32,157 bases of DNA from Prevotellaceae bacterium (GCA_031276235.1 JAISNL010000016.1:1-32157); one strand, 5' to 3'; counted from the stretch's first letter, positions 7,534-16,972 are shown. The notes: generated by a model from the sequence alone, not told the origin. Translations and numbers: made by a program.

Positions 7534-10443
7534 TCAGTATCCGAATATTTCTTCCTGTTGTAAAAACTTTATTTCGCCGAGTTGTCGTATTTTATTCAAA
7601 TCAAGTTCTTTTGAATTAGACAATATTCCGTAAAAATATGTGCGTCCTTTTACCCATTTTTCCTGAAATGCTTTAACATCGGCAAGCGTCATCTTTTGAA
7701 CGTTTTCGTAAATTGCTTTATTTCTGTCGTAATCAACTCCCATATCTTTTGCATCCATGTAATATCTAATCACATCATCTTTTATAGTTCGTTCCGTGCT
7801 CAATTGCGCAATAAGCGATTTTTTTGCGATATTGAATGCGGCTTCGCTTTCGGGCATATTGTTTATAATATCTGCAAAAGCATCTATTGCTGTTGATACT
7901 TTATCGTTTTGGGAAATAATGAATGCGGAAAAAGTATAAGGTTTACTTGCTTTGTTCGGTTCGCTCAAAAATGCGTCTGCCGAATATGCCAAACTGCGGG
8001 CTTCGCGCATTTCTTGGAATACGATAGAATTCATACCTCCGCCAAAATATGCGTTGTATAAGGCAATGTTTGCATCGTTTGCCACGTCAAATTTATCGTT
8101 GCGATTTGAAAATTGTATATAATATGTGTTTTTTGCATCGTATTCTGCTATGAAAACTTTATTTTCGGGCGTTTCCACATATTTTGATTCTGTTTTTTCG
8201 GTAATCGGAACAAGAGTTTCGGGTGTTTTGTGATATTTGTTTATTAAATCTACAACTTCATTGCTTGCAGCCGGTCCGTAATACAGTACGTAATGTTCCT
8301 TTTTAGCCAAATCCTTGATTTTGGATAGTAATTCTGCAGATGTAAGATTATTCAAAGCTTCGTTTGGCAAGGTTGTTTTTTTTATGTAATCAGGTCCGTA
8401 AGTTAAATAGCGTCTTAATGCTGAAAAATTTGATGATTGATTTAATTTTGAATTTTTACGTGATTTTTGTACATCAAATTTCAAATTTTCAAGTATTTCA
8501 TCATTAGGTTGAGCATCGTTCACAAGTTCTTCCATCAGTTCCATTGCTTTGGGCATGTGTTCGCTCAATCCGCTTATTCCCACATAACATCTTTCTGCCT
8601 GCACGCTTGCGCTAAATGAACATGCAATATTGTAAAATTCTCTTTTTATTTCTTCTGGCGATTTAGTACTTGTGCCAAGATAATCAAGATATTTGAATGC
8701 TGTCGATATTGTGGCATCGTTGTTGTTGCCAAGTTCAAAAACATAAGCCAGAGAGAACAGTTCTGTTGTTTCGTTTTTCTTGTACAGTACGGGAATATTT
8801 GATTTTGCCGTAGTTTTTTCCATATCTTTATTAAAATCAACAAAAACAGGTTCGATGGCTTTTGTTTGTGTATTTTTTATTTCTTTCAGAAAATTGCTTT
8901 CCGCATCGCGGTTTGTTGCTATAGGCGTAATTTGGGGTTTTTCTATTTTCTTTTGATTCGGGTCTTGTCCCTGACGTTTGTAAACTATAACATAATTATT
9001 GTTGCCGAATTTTTCGTTTGCAAATTTCACAATACTGTCTTTTGTGATTTTTTCCAAACGTTCAATAATATTAACCTGTTTTTCCCATTCCATACCGTTT
9101 ATGAATGCGTCAACAAAAGCATCTGCTCGACCATAGTTTGAATCAAAATACTGTATGATTTCCAATTTGTAATTATCGATGCTTGCTTTCAATAAGGTTT
9201 CATCAAAATCGCCGTTGCGAAGTTTTGCGATTTCGGCAAGTAGCTGGTCTTTTGCTTCGTCAAGCGTTTGTCCTTCTTTGGGCATTGCCTGCATCAGCAA
9301 CATTCCGTAATCGCTAAACATTGCGTCATAGGCATAAGCGTTCAACACTTTTTGCTGCTGCATAAGGTCAATATCTATCAATCCTGCCTGTCCGTTGTAT
9401 AAAATACGCGCTGTAATATTTGCTATATCCGCATCTTCGCTGTTTGCTCCGCCAAGCCGCCATGCCAAGGCTACTCTTTCGGCATCCACGCCGGTTACAT
9501 CTTTTACTACGGGAGTTACGATAGGTTCTTCGGGTTTAATTTCAAGTTTGGGAAGATTTTCGTTGGGTTTAAATTCACCGAAATATTTTTTTATAATATT
9601 GATTGTTTCATCGGGGTCGAAATCTCCCGAAAGGCATATTGCCATATTGTTGGGAACGTACCATTGTTTGTAAAAATTTTTAATGTTTATGATGGATGGA
9701 TTTTTCAACTGTTCCTGAGTTCCCAGCACGGTTTGCGTTCCGTACGGATGATTTGGATACAGTCCTTCCAGCACATTTTGAGAAATTTTGCGCGAATCGT
9801 TTGTCAGCGAAATATTGTATTCTTCGTAAACGGTTTCGAGTTCGGTATGAAATCCTCTAATAATGGCATTTGCAAATCTGTCGGCTTGAATTTTTGCCCA
9901 GTTTTCAATCTGATTACTTGGAATATCTTCGGTATAACAGGTAACATCGTAACTTGTATAAGCGTTTGTTCCGCTTGCTCCTATTGCCGACATTAATTTG
10001 TCGTATTCGTTGGGAATCGCAATTTTTGATGCTTCATAGCTTATGCTGTCTATTTTTGCGTAAAGTGTTTTGCGTAGAGCATCATCTGTGGTTTTACGAT
10101 ACGTTTCAAACAAATTCTCAATTTCATCGAGCAGTGGTTTTTCTGCTTCGTAATTTGAAGTTCCGAAATTTACAGTTCCTTTGAACATCAAATGTTCAAA
10201 ATAATGAGCCAGTCCTGTAGTTTCGGCAGGGTCGTTTTTTGCTCCTGCTCTTACGGCTATGAAAGTTTGAATTCGCGGTTGTTCTTTGTTTACAGCCATA
10301 TAAACTTTCAATCCGTTATCCAGCGTGTAAATACGCGCATTGACAGGATCGCCTTTCACGGTTTCATAATCTTGCTTCGTGCTGCACGAAGCGGTTGCAA
10401 TTATTGCTGTCAATATTGCAATTAATTTAATTTTTAGTTTCAT
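7534..10443 (-). CDS. M16 family zinc metalloprotease, lipoprotein (969 aa)
   Basis: This is a full-length two-repeat M16 (pitrilysin/insulinase) peptidase. I start it at the ATG at 10443, because that gives a lipoprotein signal (MKLKIKLIAILTAIIATASC) with the acylated Cys at residue 20. A reading from 10482 adds 13 residues before it. The inverted zinc motif HxxEH is intact (His80, Glu83, His84 in HYFEHLMFKG), and the distal glutamate is probably in ETVYEEYN. The C-terminal half holds the second, inactive M16 repeat (for example FGGGMNSIVFQEMREARSLAY). It probably sits in the periplasm, anchored to a membrane, and degrades peptides. It is transcribed toward the HAD gene but is separated from it by the repeat element. 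Confidence 0.92.
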   Translation of the reverse strand: MKLKIKLIAILTAIIATASCSTKQDYETVKGDPVNARIYTLDNGLKVYMAVNKEQPRIQTFIAVRAGAKNDPAETTGLAHYFEHLMFKGTVNFGTSNYEAEKPLLDEIENLFETYRKTTDDALRKTLYAKIDSISYEASKIAIPNEYDKLMSAIGASGTNAYTSYDVTCYTEDIPSNQIENWAKIQADRFANAIIRGFHTELETVYEEYNISLTNDSRKISQNVLEGLYPNHPYGTQTVLGTQEQLKNPSIINIKNFYKQWYVPNNMAICLSGDFDPDETINIIKKYFGEFKPNENLPKLEIKPEEPIVTPVVKDVTGVDAERVALAWRLGGANSEDADIANITARILYNGQAGLIDIDLMQQQKVLNAYAYDAMFSDYGMLLMQAMPKEGQTLDEAKDQLLAEIAKLRNGDFDETLLKASIDNYKLEIIQYFDSNYGRADAFVDAFINGMEWEKQVNIIERLEKITKDSIVKFANEKFGNNNYVIVYKRQGQDPNQKKIEKPQITPIATNRDAESNFLKEIKNTQTKAIEPVFVDFNKDMEKTTAKSNIPVLYKKNETTELFSLAYVFELGNNNDATISTAFKYLDYLGTSTKSPEEIKREFYNIACSFSASVQAERCYVGISGLSEHMPKAMELMEELVNDAQPNDEILENLKFDVQKSRKNSKLNQSSNFSALRRYLTYGPDYIKKTTLPNEALNNLTSAELLSKIKDLAKKEHYVLYYGPAASNEVVDLINKYHKTPETLVPITEKTESKYVETPENKVFIAEYDAKNTYYIQFSNRNDKFDVANDANIALYNAYFGGGMNSIVFQEMREARSLAYSADAFLSEPNKASKPYTFSAFIISQNDKVSTAIDAFADIINNMPESEAAFNIAKKSLIAQLSTERTIKDDVIRYYMDAKDMGVDYDRNKAIYENVQKMTLADVKAFQEKWVKGRTYFYGILSNSKELDLNKIRQLGEIKFLQQEEIFGY

Positions 10444-10548
10444 GATAATATATTTTAAATTTAAGTTTTGCGTATATGGCAAAAATCAATTTGCCGAATA
10501 ATTATTTTATGTTTAATTGTTTACAATATAATTTTATTTTTACTGTAT

Positions 10549-10636
10549 CTTGATATTTTACATCTTTGCCGATAATTACAGTCAGTTACAGTTAATATAA
10601 AATACCAAGATTAAATGCAAAAGTACACAATTAATT
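10549..10636. repeat. Dispersed ~90-bp repeat, copy 1
   Basis: This segment begins CTTGATATTT and ends GTACACAATTAATT. It can be aligned, with gaps, to 12142-12234. The shared parts are CTTGATATTT, GATAAT, an ACCAAG/ATCAAG box and a tail AAAGTACACAATTAATT. The left CTTGATATTT and the internal AATACCAAG form imperfect inverted ends. It also contains TACTTTTG on the minus strand (10625-10618), which could serve as a -7 element for the M16 gene. Confidence 0.55.
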
Positions 10637-10662
10637 GCAATTGTGTTACACATATTTTGTAT

Positions 10663-12006
10663 TTATCCGAAATATTTGCTTATCTGCGATATTTCCGCCG
10701 CAAATGTGAACAGTATAACTCTGTCGTACGGTTTTATTTCTACATCGTCTGCGGCAATAATGCTTGTGTCGCCGCGAATTATTCCGCATATAGCGGCATT
10801 GTTAAAATCAATATCTCCTATTTTTCTTTTAGTTGATGCGCTTCCCGGCTTTACTATAAATTCGAGAACTTTGGCATCAGAGCCGGGCAGATATTTCACT
10901 GTTTGCACATCTGAGCCTATTGTAAATCTAAAAATCTTGCTTGCCGCAATAATTTTTTTATTGATAACGGTATCAATTCCTACATCTTCGGCAAATTTTA
11001 TGTAATCGATATTTTCAATTTCGGCGATTGTTTTTTTTACGCCCAAACGTTTTGCCGACATGCACGCCAAAATATTTATTTCCGAACTCCCTGTAACAGC
11101 AACAAAGGCATCCATATTTTTCACTTCTTCTTCTACAAGCAAATCCATGTTTCGTCCATCTCCGCTTATGACTAACGAACGGGGAAGGCTTTCGGCAAGT
11201 TTTTCGCATTTGTCTCTGTCATTTTCAATGATTTTTATATTTGTTCGGTCTTCAAGTTCGCGTGCAACACGTATTCCTATGCGGCTTCCTCCAAGTATCA
11301 TCAAATTGCGTACGTTGATATTTATTTTTCCGCAGGCGTGTAAAATATGGTCGGCATGTTCGCTGTCGGCAATAAAATAAACTGTATCGCCAGATTGAAA
11401 TATATCTGTTGCGTTGGTTATAGTTGTATTTCCGTTGCGCGTGATTGCAATAATTTTTGCCTGAATATTGCTGTTTTCCGATTTGGGAAATGTTGCTGTT
11501 TTACCAATCAGCGGAGCGCCTTCTTCGAGTTTTGCAACTATCAGTTGCAGTTTGCCTCCCGAAAAATCAATATATTCGGATGTTCCTGTTTGGCGCAGCA
11601 ACTTAATGATTTCGTTAGATGCTATGCGCTCGGGATATATCAGATAATCTATTCCGATATTCAGAAAAATTTCTTTATTGTACGGAAAAAGATATTCGTT
11701 GTTGTTGATTCGCGCTATTACTCGCTTTGCTCCCAAATTTTTTGCCAGCAAAGCGCATGTAATATTCATATCCTGATCTTCGGCAGGATTCACCGCAATA
11801 AACAAATCGGCACGCTTAATATTTGCTTCGTTCAAAACCGATATTGATGTTGGTAACCCGTTTATGGTAAGTACGTCTGCAACAGATTCGACTTTGCGCA
11901 ACCGTTCTTCTTTCCAGTCAATTACAGTAATATCATGATAGGCATTGGTAAACAGTCGCGCCAAATAAAGACCTACTTCGCCCGCTCCGGCAATTATAAT
12001 TTTCAT
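10663..12006 (-). CDS. trkA: Trk system potassium uptake regulatory protein TrkA
   Basis: TrkA is the cytoplasmic NAD(H)/nucleotide-binding subunit that gates the TrkH/TrkG potassium channel. I start it at the ATG at 12006 (447 aa), so that the protein opens directly with the Rossmann motif MKIIIAGAGEVGLYLA. Two tandem units are visible, each an RCK/TrkA-N domain followed by a TrkA-C domain. The second Rossmann loop is near residue 230 (LGGSRIGIRVARELE), with its acidic ribose-binding end at IKIIENDRDK. This is the usual length for duplicated TrkA. The channel gene trkH, often next door in Bacteroidota, is not in this window. Confidence 0.93.
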   Translation of the reverse strand: MKIIIAGAGEVGLYLARLFTNAYHDITVIDWKEERLRKVESVADVLTINGLPTSISVLNEANIKRADLFIAVNPAEDQDMNITCALLAKNLGAKRVIARINNNEYLFPYNKEIFLNIGIDYLIYPERIASNEIIKLLRQTGTSEYIDFSGGKLQLIVAKLEEGAPLIGKTATFPKSENSNIQAKIIAITRNGNTTITNATDIFQSGDTVYFIADSEHADHILHACGKININVRNLMILGGSRIGIRVARELEDRTNIKIIENDRDKCEKLAESLPRSLVISGDGRNMDLLVEEEVKNMDAFVAVTGSSEINILACMSAKRLGVKKTIAEIENIDYIKFAEDVGIDTVINKKIIAASKIFRFTIGSDVQTVKYLPGSDAKVLEFIVKPGSASTKRKIGDIDFNNAAICGIIRGDTSIIAADDVEIKPYDRVILFTFAAEISQISKYFG

Positions 12007-12026
12007 TTTAAAATATTTACAATGCA

Positions 12027-12034
12027 CAAAGGTA
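12027..12034 (-). promoter_or_regulatory. -7 element (TACCTTTG) of trkA
   Basis: The minus strand reads TACCTTTG, 20 nt before the trkA ATG. The same 8-mer precedes the AraC gene (16651-16644) and the peptide operon (25004-24997). No good TTTG lies at the -33 distance. Confidence 0.5.
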
Positions 12035-12141
12035 GTATAATTTAATAACAAAAAATCCTAAGTATATGACAAAAAACATAAATTTGTCATGTAAATATCT
12101 TGTTGTTAGATAATTTTAACACAATTTCATTTTGAAAAAAC

Positions 12142-12234
12142 CTTGATATTTCGTGTCTTTATAGATAATAAACAAATAATTGCAATGAAAATGAAAAATA
12201 TCAAGGTCGAGTGCAAAAAAGTACACAATTAATT
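12142..12234. repeat. Dispersed ~90-bp repeat, copy 2, with inverted ends
   Basis: This copy is related to 10549-10636 and in the same orientation. CTTGATATTT (12142-12151) and AAATATCAAG form a clear inverted pair. They are followed by GTGCAAAAAAGTACACAATT. It adjoins the transposase relic, so both copies may be insertion-sequence debris. Confidence 0.6.
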
Positions 12235-12372
12235 AAATGAAAAACTTCGCAGGAAAAATGAACTTAACACGTATAAAGTTTTTAGGCATGTTGATTTGTC
12301 GCTGCGCAATGTAATTTCAATATCCCAACCGAAACGTTGTTTTACCTTGTCGGCTAACTCTTCTCTGTAACC
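12229..12372 (-). pseudogene. Relic of an IS5-like transposase C-terminal region
   Basis: Reading the minus strand, an open stretch of 47 codons begins GYREELADKVKQRFGWDIEI and continues TLRSDKS. It then loses similarity and stops at 12231-12229. The YRxELADKVKxRFGWDIEITLRSDK pattern is what I expect just before the RWVVERTFAW catalytic-Glu segment of IS5/IS4-like transposases, which is missing here. A TGA interrupts the frame immediately upstream (12375-12373), and nothing upstream looks like the rest of the gene. Family assignment is from memory and rests on about 27 residues. Confidence 0.5.
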
Positions 12373-12439
12373 TCATAGAATCGGAATACAATAACTGCAA
12401 TTTGAAATGCACCAAGTTAGATTCAGAGGGAACGCTTGT

Positions 12440-14671
12440 TTATACTGTATGTTCCAGAAAATATTTTTGCGATTTCAGCAAATTGCGCGATTGCAGAATC
12501 AGCGTTTTGGTTTCGTTCAATATAGTCAAATACAACATGCCTGTTTTTGTTTTTGACTGGTTTGCCTGCATGCGTTTTAATTCATCCTTGATAGCCTCGG
12601 CAATTATTACAAACAAATTATCGCGCATTTCCAAAATTGTATCAAGTTCGGTGAAGTTTTTCGATATTAGCATTTCATTGATTTTTATGTATATTTTTTC
12701 CACAGCATCGTTTATTTTCATTAAATCAACAACCTGTTCCTTATTCAATCCTTCATGGCTGTTGTTTATATGGTCGCGGCACGGACGCGTAATATGCAGC
12801 ACCGCCTTTGTGATTTCCGATAAATAATCAACTATCTGCACGTAAAAATATCCTGAATTAATTTCTGAAGTTTGAAAATACTTTAATTTGGGCAACACTT
12901 CATATTTGCGGTGGCGCGATTGCTGAAACAGTTTGTTTGATTCTGTAACCATTTCGTTTAATACTTTTCGATTTTCCTTGAACGTAGCTACCAGTGTGCG
13001 GTTGTATATTTTTGTGATTTGATTCAATATGCTGCACACTTCGTTTACGCAGTTGTCTAAAATATTGCTTGCGTTTTCTGCATCTTCGGATTTGTCGTTT
13101 AAGATATTTTCCGCATAATTTTTCTTTTTGCTTTTTTTAGAAATGAAATTGTTGTGAACGAGCAAATAGAAACACGATAAACTGACAACAACAACGGCAA
13201 TATTGCCGCCCCAAACTAGAAGGCTTGCAACTGTAAAAGCAATAAGGAATCCGCCGAAGGCAGTGATAAACCAGCCTGATATTACTGTCATTACTCCTGT
13301 GATGCGATATACGGCGCTTTCGCGTCCCCATGCGCGGTCGGCAAGCGAACTTCCCATCGACACCATAAATATTACATAAGTTGTAGAAAGCGGCAGTTTG
13401 AGCGCCGTTGCCGATGCTATAAGAATAGATGCCGCCGTAAGGTTTACCGTTCCTCTTATCAAATCGTAAAAAGCATTTCCGCGTTCCGCTTCGGGCAATT
13501 GCTCAAATCTGCTTGCTATTTTTTTCTGTATTGATTTTGGTATTATTCTATTGTATGCATTATTCATATTTAATGCAAAACGCACAAGAAAACGAGATAT
13601 TATTGTAGAGCCAAACTTTTCGTCTCCTTCGTTTTGCGATGACAGTTTCAACTCGGTTTCTGCAACATACATTGCTTTTTTTGAAAAAAACAGTGTTAAT
13701 ACCATTATTATACCTGAAGAAAATAAAATAAAAAAGTTTGCATTTGCAGGTTTGGTCAGGCTTTCCATTGTAATTTCGGCAGTTCCTGCATTTTGCGCTA
13801 TGCTAAACGAATCAATACCTGCAAGCGGAACTCCTATAAAGTTGACAAGATCGTTTCCTGCAAATGCCAGCGCAAGCGAAAAGGTACCGGCAAGTATTGT
13901 GATTTTCAAAATATTTATATTCATTTTCTGAACTGCAAAAAGCGCCATGCTGCATATCGCCCAAGCGCCAAGCAAAACCAAGCAGATATTATCGTTTACA
14001 AAATTTGCAATATCTGCTGAAATTAATCCAGAACTTTTTAATCCTTTGAAAACAGCAAAATAAATAATCACCATAATTGATATTCCGCACCATATTGCTC
14101 CGTATTTTGCAAACATTTTATGATAGCGAAACGAAAACACAAGTCGGGAAACATACATTATTACAATTCCGCCTGCAAAAGCTACAACAACAGAAACAAG
14201 TATTGCCGAAATAATTACCATTGCCCGTCCCGAATTGATAAACTGCGAAATATCCGACAAAGATAAATTTGCTTCGATACTGATATGATGCAAGGCTATG
14301 GCTACTGCTGCGCCCAAAAGCCCAAATACCATAGAAACGGTTGTAGATGTAGGCAATCCGAGCGAATTGAATACATTCAACAATATAACATCGCTGAGCA
14401 TCATTCCCAAAAACAGTAACATTACTTCATTGAAACCGAATTGACCGGGATAAAATACTCCACTGCGGGCAACTTCCATCATTCCGCCAGATGTGAGCGT
14501 ACCAACCAAAATACCAACTGCCGCAATTGACAAAATAACTTTTCGCGAAGCCACTTTCGAACCAAGCGCCGAATTTAAGAAATTAACCGCATCGTTTGTA
14601 ACGCCCACAATTATGTCGGAAACCGCAAGCACGACAAGCGCTATGACAATGAATATATAAATATCGCTCAT
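12440..14671 (-). CDS. Inorganic phosphate transporter, Pit family, with C-terminal PhoU-like region
   Basis: This low-affinity cation-coupled phosphate permease of the inner membrane has 743 aa from the ATG at 14671. An upstream in-frame ATG would add nine residues ahead of the first helix and overlap the promoter region. The N-terminal half has many hydrophobic helices with the two PHO4 signature repeats: GVTNDAVNFLNSALGS near residue 25 and FAGNDLVNFIGVPLAG near 280, followed by LPLSTTYVIFMVSMGSSLAD. From about residue 525 it is hydrophilic and helical, like the PhoU/DUF47-like tail found on long Bacteroidota Pit proteins. The PHO-box-like repeats upstream suggest control by phosphate starvation. 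Confidence 0.9.
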   Translation of the reverse strand: MSDIYIFIVIALVVLAVSDIIVGVTNDAVNFLNSALGSKVASRKVILSIAAVGILVGTLTSGGMMEVARSGVFYPGQFGFNEVMLLFLGMMLSDVILLNVFNSLGLPTSTTVSMVFGLLGAAVAIALHHISIEANLSLSDISQFINSGRAMVIISAILVSVVVAFAGGIVIMYVSRLVFSFRYHKMFAKYGAIWCGISIMVIIYFAVFKGLKSSGLISADIANFVNDNICLVLLGAWAICSMALFAVQKMNINILKITILAGTFSLALAFAGNDLVNFIGVPLAGIDSFSIAQNAGTAEITMESLTKPANANFFILFSSGIIMVLTLFFSKKAMYVAETELKLSSQNEGDEKFGSTIISRFLVRFALNMNNAYNRIIPKSIQKKIASRFEQLPEAERGNAFYDLIRGTVNLTAASILIASATALKLPLSTTYVIFMVSMGSSLADRAWGRESAVYRITGVMTVISGWFITAFGGFLIAFTVASLLVWGGNIAVVVVSLSCFYLLVHNNFISKKSKKKNYAENILNDKSEDAENASNILDNCVNEVCSILNQITKIYNRTLVATFKENRKVLNEMVTESNKLFQQSRHRKYEVLPKLKYFQTSEINSGYFYVQIVDYLSEITKAVLHITRPCRDHINNSHEGLNKEQVVDLMKINDAVEKIYIKINEMLISKNFTELDTILEMRDNLFVIIAEAIKDELKRMQANQSKTKTGMLYLTILNETKTLILQSRNLLKSQKYFLEHTV

Positions 14672-14695
14672 TTTTGTTTGTTTTATAATATTCGG

Positions 14696-14741
14696 CAAAA
14701 TAAGTTACATTGTATTACAACCGTATTACATCTGTATTACA
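14696..14741 (-). promoter_or_regulatory. PHO-box-like 11-bp direct repeats before the phosphate transporter
   Basis: On the minus strand TGTAATAC occurs three times with exact 11-bp spacing (14741-14734, 14730-14723, 14719-14712), and a shorter TGTAAC follows at 14709-14704. PhoB-family regulators bind 11-bp direct repeats of a TGTMATA-like core, which these match. A -7-like TATTTTG lies right after them (14702-14696), and the pit ATG is 25 nt further on. The position suits an activator. The assignment is by pattern and context only. Confidence 0.55.
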
Positions 14742-14972
14742 AAATAATTATATGGCGCGTATCTAAACTATTTTTTCAATATGAATATTCAGAGTGAATG
14801 AATTAAATAAGTACACGCATTACCGACTATTTTTGTGAAACGCATTAGAAATTTTCGAGTTGGATTATCATTAATCTGTAAATTTGTTTGGCAAGTTATT
14901 TGTCCTGATATATTTCTATTAATTTTGCCGTGCATTTTTATTTCGCCTGCGTGTAATCTGAAAATTTAATGC

Positions 14973-14980
14973 TAACTTTG
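14973..14980 (+). promoter_or_regulatory. -7 element (TAACTTTG) of elbB
   Basis: TAACTTTG matches TAnnTTTG and lies 25 nt before the ATG at 15006. No clear -33 element is seen. Between this and the PHO-like repeats, about 230 bp of AT-rich sequence holds nothing I can name. Confidence 0.45.
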
Positions 14981-15005
14981 CATTGTATTAAAATTACATT
15001 TTTGA

Positions 15006-15677
15006 ATGATGAAAACAAAATTTGCCATTGTATTATCAGGTTGCGGCGTTAGTGATGGAAGCGAAATACACGAAGCCATAGCGTCAATATTGGCTGTTGA
15101 AAAAAACGGCGGTTCATATCATATTTATGCTCCCAATACGGAACAGATGCACGCAATAAACCATGTGTCGGGCGAGGAAATTACGCCAAACCGCAACATG
15201 TTGGAGGAATCGGCGCGAATTGCACGCGGCGATATAAAATCATTGTCGCAATTTAATGCTGATGATTTTGATGTTTTGCTTTTTCCCGGAGGTTTCGGCG
15301 CTGTAAAAAATTTGTGCAATTATGCCACAGCAGGACGAAATTGTAAAGTAAATTCGGATGTCGCCCAAGCGGTAAAATCGATGTTCAAACGTAAAAAAAT
15401 AATTGCCGCTATATGTATTGCACCTGTTGTACTTGCCCGGATACTTGGCAATATTACTGTTACGCTTGGCAATCCCGATGAAAGTTTGATTGCCGATATA
15501 AACAGTTTTGGCGCAACGCATACTGTAAAAAATGTTACGGATGTATGTATTGATGCTGGAAACAGAATATTTACAACGCCTGCTTACATGTCTGCAACAA
15601 ATATTACTGAAGTATTTACAGGTATTGATAATCTGGTAAAAGAAATTTTGAAATTTATCGCTATGGAAAAACTTTGA
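15006..15677 (+). CDS. elbB: ElbB-like glyoxalase (DJ-1/PfpI superfamily)
   Basis: ElbB proteins are cytoplasmic class I glutamine-amidotransferase-like (DJ-1/PfpI) proteins, named for an indirect link to isoprenoid synthesis and reported to have glyoxalase activity. The 223-aa product matches the family from end to end: FAIVLSGCGVSDGSEIHEA at the N-terminus, LLFPGGFGAVKNL near residue 91, and the nucleophile-elbow cysteine Cys137 in AAICIAPVVLA. Two Met codons stand in tandem at the start (15006 and 15009), and either may be used. It converges on the AraC gene with only 36 nt between them. Confidence 0.9.
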   Translation: MMKTKFAIVLSGCGVSDGSEIHEAIASILAVEKNGGSYHIYAPNTEQMHAINHVSGEEITPNRNMLEESARIARGDIKSLSQFNADDFDVLLFPGGFGAVKNLCNYATAGRNCKVNSDVAQAVKSMFKRKKIIAAICIAPVVLARILGNITVTLGNPDESLIADINSFGATHTVKNVTDVCIDAGNRIFTTPAYMSATNITEVFTGIDNLVKEILKFIAMEKL

Positions 15678-15713
15678 TCTAACTTTTATTTTGATCGTAC
15701 AGCAGCGAAAACA

Positions 15714-16583
15714 TTAAAAATTAATGACAGAGCCAGCTTTTGTAGCATTACGTATTACGCCGGGCGACATTCCAAATTCCTTTTTGCAAAACTTGTCAAA
15801 ATGCGCAGACGACGAAAAGTTAAACTCTATAGATATTTCTTTAAATGATTTTTGCGTACAATTTATTTCGTAATATACCTTTTTTGCTTTTTCTTTAATC
15901 ATCCAGTGATAAGGCGATACGCCAAAAATTCTTACAAATCTTTTCTTAAATCCGGATACGCTGTAATTCACTATATCTGCAAGTTCGGTAATTGTTTTTA
16001 CTTTGTCAACATTTTTATATATTAATTCAGAAAAAACGATATCATCACTGAGTATGGGTGAAAAGAATGCAAATAAATCTTTTTTAGAATAATATGCTCT
16101 TAGATAGTAGAGCAATTCCTTTTGTTTTAATTCGTGAAGATATGCGCATTTTAAGCCATCGCCGATGGTATCTACAAGATTTTTGAGGAAATCATCAATC
16201 ACTTTGTTAGTTTCTAACGGATAATGAGATGTTTCCAATTTAATACTTTCATTCAATCTATATAACATTTCCAGCGAAAAATGATTGCAGAAATTGATTT
16301 TAAGTAAATTAACAACAAATATTTGTGAATCTTCCTTAGCCTTTATTGCACACTTAAACCCATGTGGAAACAGCAGGAAAGTATTTTCTTTAAAGTCTTT
16401 ATTCAGATATGCTCCATACGAATATGTGATATTCCCTTTCAAATGGAAAATAATTTGGTTATAAGTCCCTACCGTTAAAAAAATATCATCTTTTTTTAAA
16501 TCAAAGACTTGAATAATAGGATCTTTATTGTTATCGTATAAATAACAATTCAAATGTTCTGTTGCGTTTTGTAATTTTCCCAT
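15714..16583 (-). CDS. AraC-family transcriptional regulator
   Basis: The protein has 289 aa. The N-terminal 180 residues form a cupin-like sensor region with no motif that reveals the ligand. The C-terminal 100 residues are a typical double helix-turn-helix: ITELADIVNYSVSGFKKRFV, then ISIEFNFSSSAHFDKFCKKE and FGMSPGVIRN. It is divergently placed from the DUF4491-like pair across a 389-bp intergenic region with a dyad at 16861-16879. That makes the pair a possible target, but autoregulation or distant targets are equally possible. Confidence 0.88.
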   Translation of the reverse strand: MGKLQNATEHLNCYLYDNNKDPIIQVFDLKKDDIFLTVGTYNQIIFHLKGNITYSYGAYLNKDFKENTFLLFPHGFKCAIKAKEDSQIFVVNLLKINFCNHFSLEMLYRLNESIKLETSHYPLETNKVIDDFLKNLVDTIGDGLKCAYLHELKQKELLYYLRAYYSKKDLFAFFSPILSDDIVFSELIYKNVDKVKTITELADIVNYSVSGFKKRFVRIFGVSPYHWMIKEKAKKVYYEINCTQKSFKEISIEFNFSSSAHFDKFCKKEFGMSPGVIRNATKAGSVINF

Positions 16584-16643
16584 AATAATGATAATAATAA
16601 TTTTGTATCTCTCAATGTATACTAAAATGAATTTAATTTATAA

Positions 16644-16651
16644 CAAAGGTA
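16644..16651 (-). promoter_or_regulatory. -7 element (TACCTTTG) of the AraC gene
   Basis: The minus strand reads TACCTTTG, 60 nt upstream of the AraC start. It is the same octamer as the trkA and peptide-operon elements. A weak GTTG lies 18 nt upstream of it. Confidence 0.45.
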
Positions 16652-16860
16652 TGTATATTTTTTTAAAATCAACATCCTGTACACTGCAAAAACGAACCTT
16701 TTGTTATTTGTTGTGATTTGATTTAACGCTATAACTGCAATATTTTCTGTACGTTTAACATTTTTTCCAATATATCAAATAAAATACTTTAAGTATATTT
16801 AATAATAATTTGCGTAAATTAACCTGTATATTTAACTTTAATTAATGTAATAATAGCATT

Positions 16861-16879
16861 TGATGAGATTTGTTCATCA
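16861..16879. promoter_or_regulatory. Dyad in the AraC / DUF4491 intergenic region
   Basis: TGATGA and TCATCA form an inverted repeat with a 7-nt spacer, about 70 bp before the plus-strand promoter element at 16951. It could be an operator. The rest of this 389-bp gap is AT-rich and shows nothing else. Confidence 0.3.
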
Positions 16880-16950
16880 TTATTATTAGCCTTATTTCTG
16901 CTAAACGGGTTTATTTTTTACAGGCGATATTGTAATTCGCAAATTTCATG

Positions 16951-16958
16951 TACATTTG
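16951..16958 (+). promoter_or_regulatory. -7 element (TACATTTG) of the DUF4491-like pair
   Basis: TACATTTG matches TAnnTTTG. A TTG lies 18 nt upstream (16930-16932). The ATG at 16973 is 14 nt downstream, giving a very short leader. Confidence 0.5.
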
Positions 16959-16972
16959 CGACAAAAAATAAA

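Noticed and set aside
8866-10425. Several plus-strand ORFs of 70-110 codons inside the M16 gene.
   Set aside because: They are antisense to a well-conserved protease, show Cys/Phe-rich low-quality composition, and lack starts with any support.
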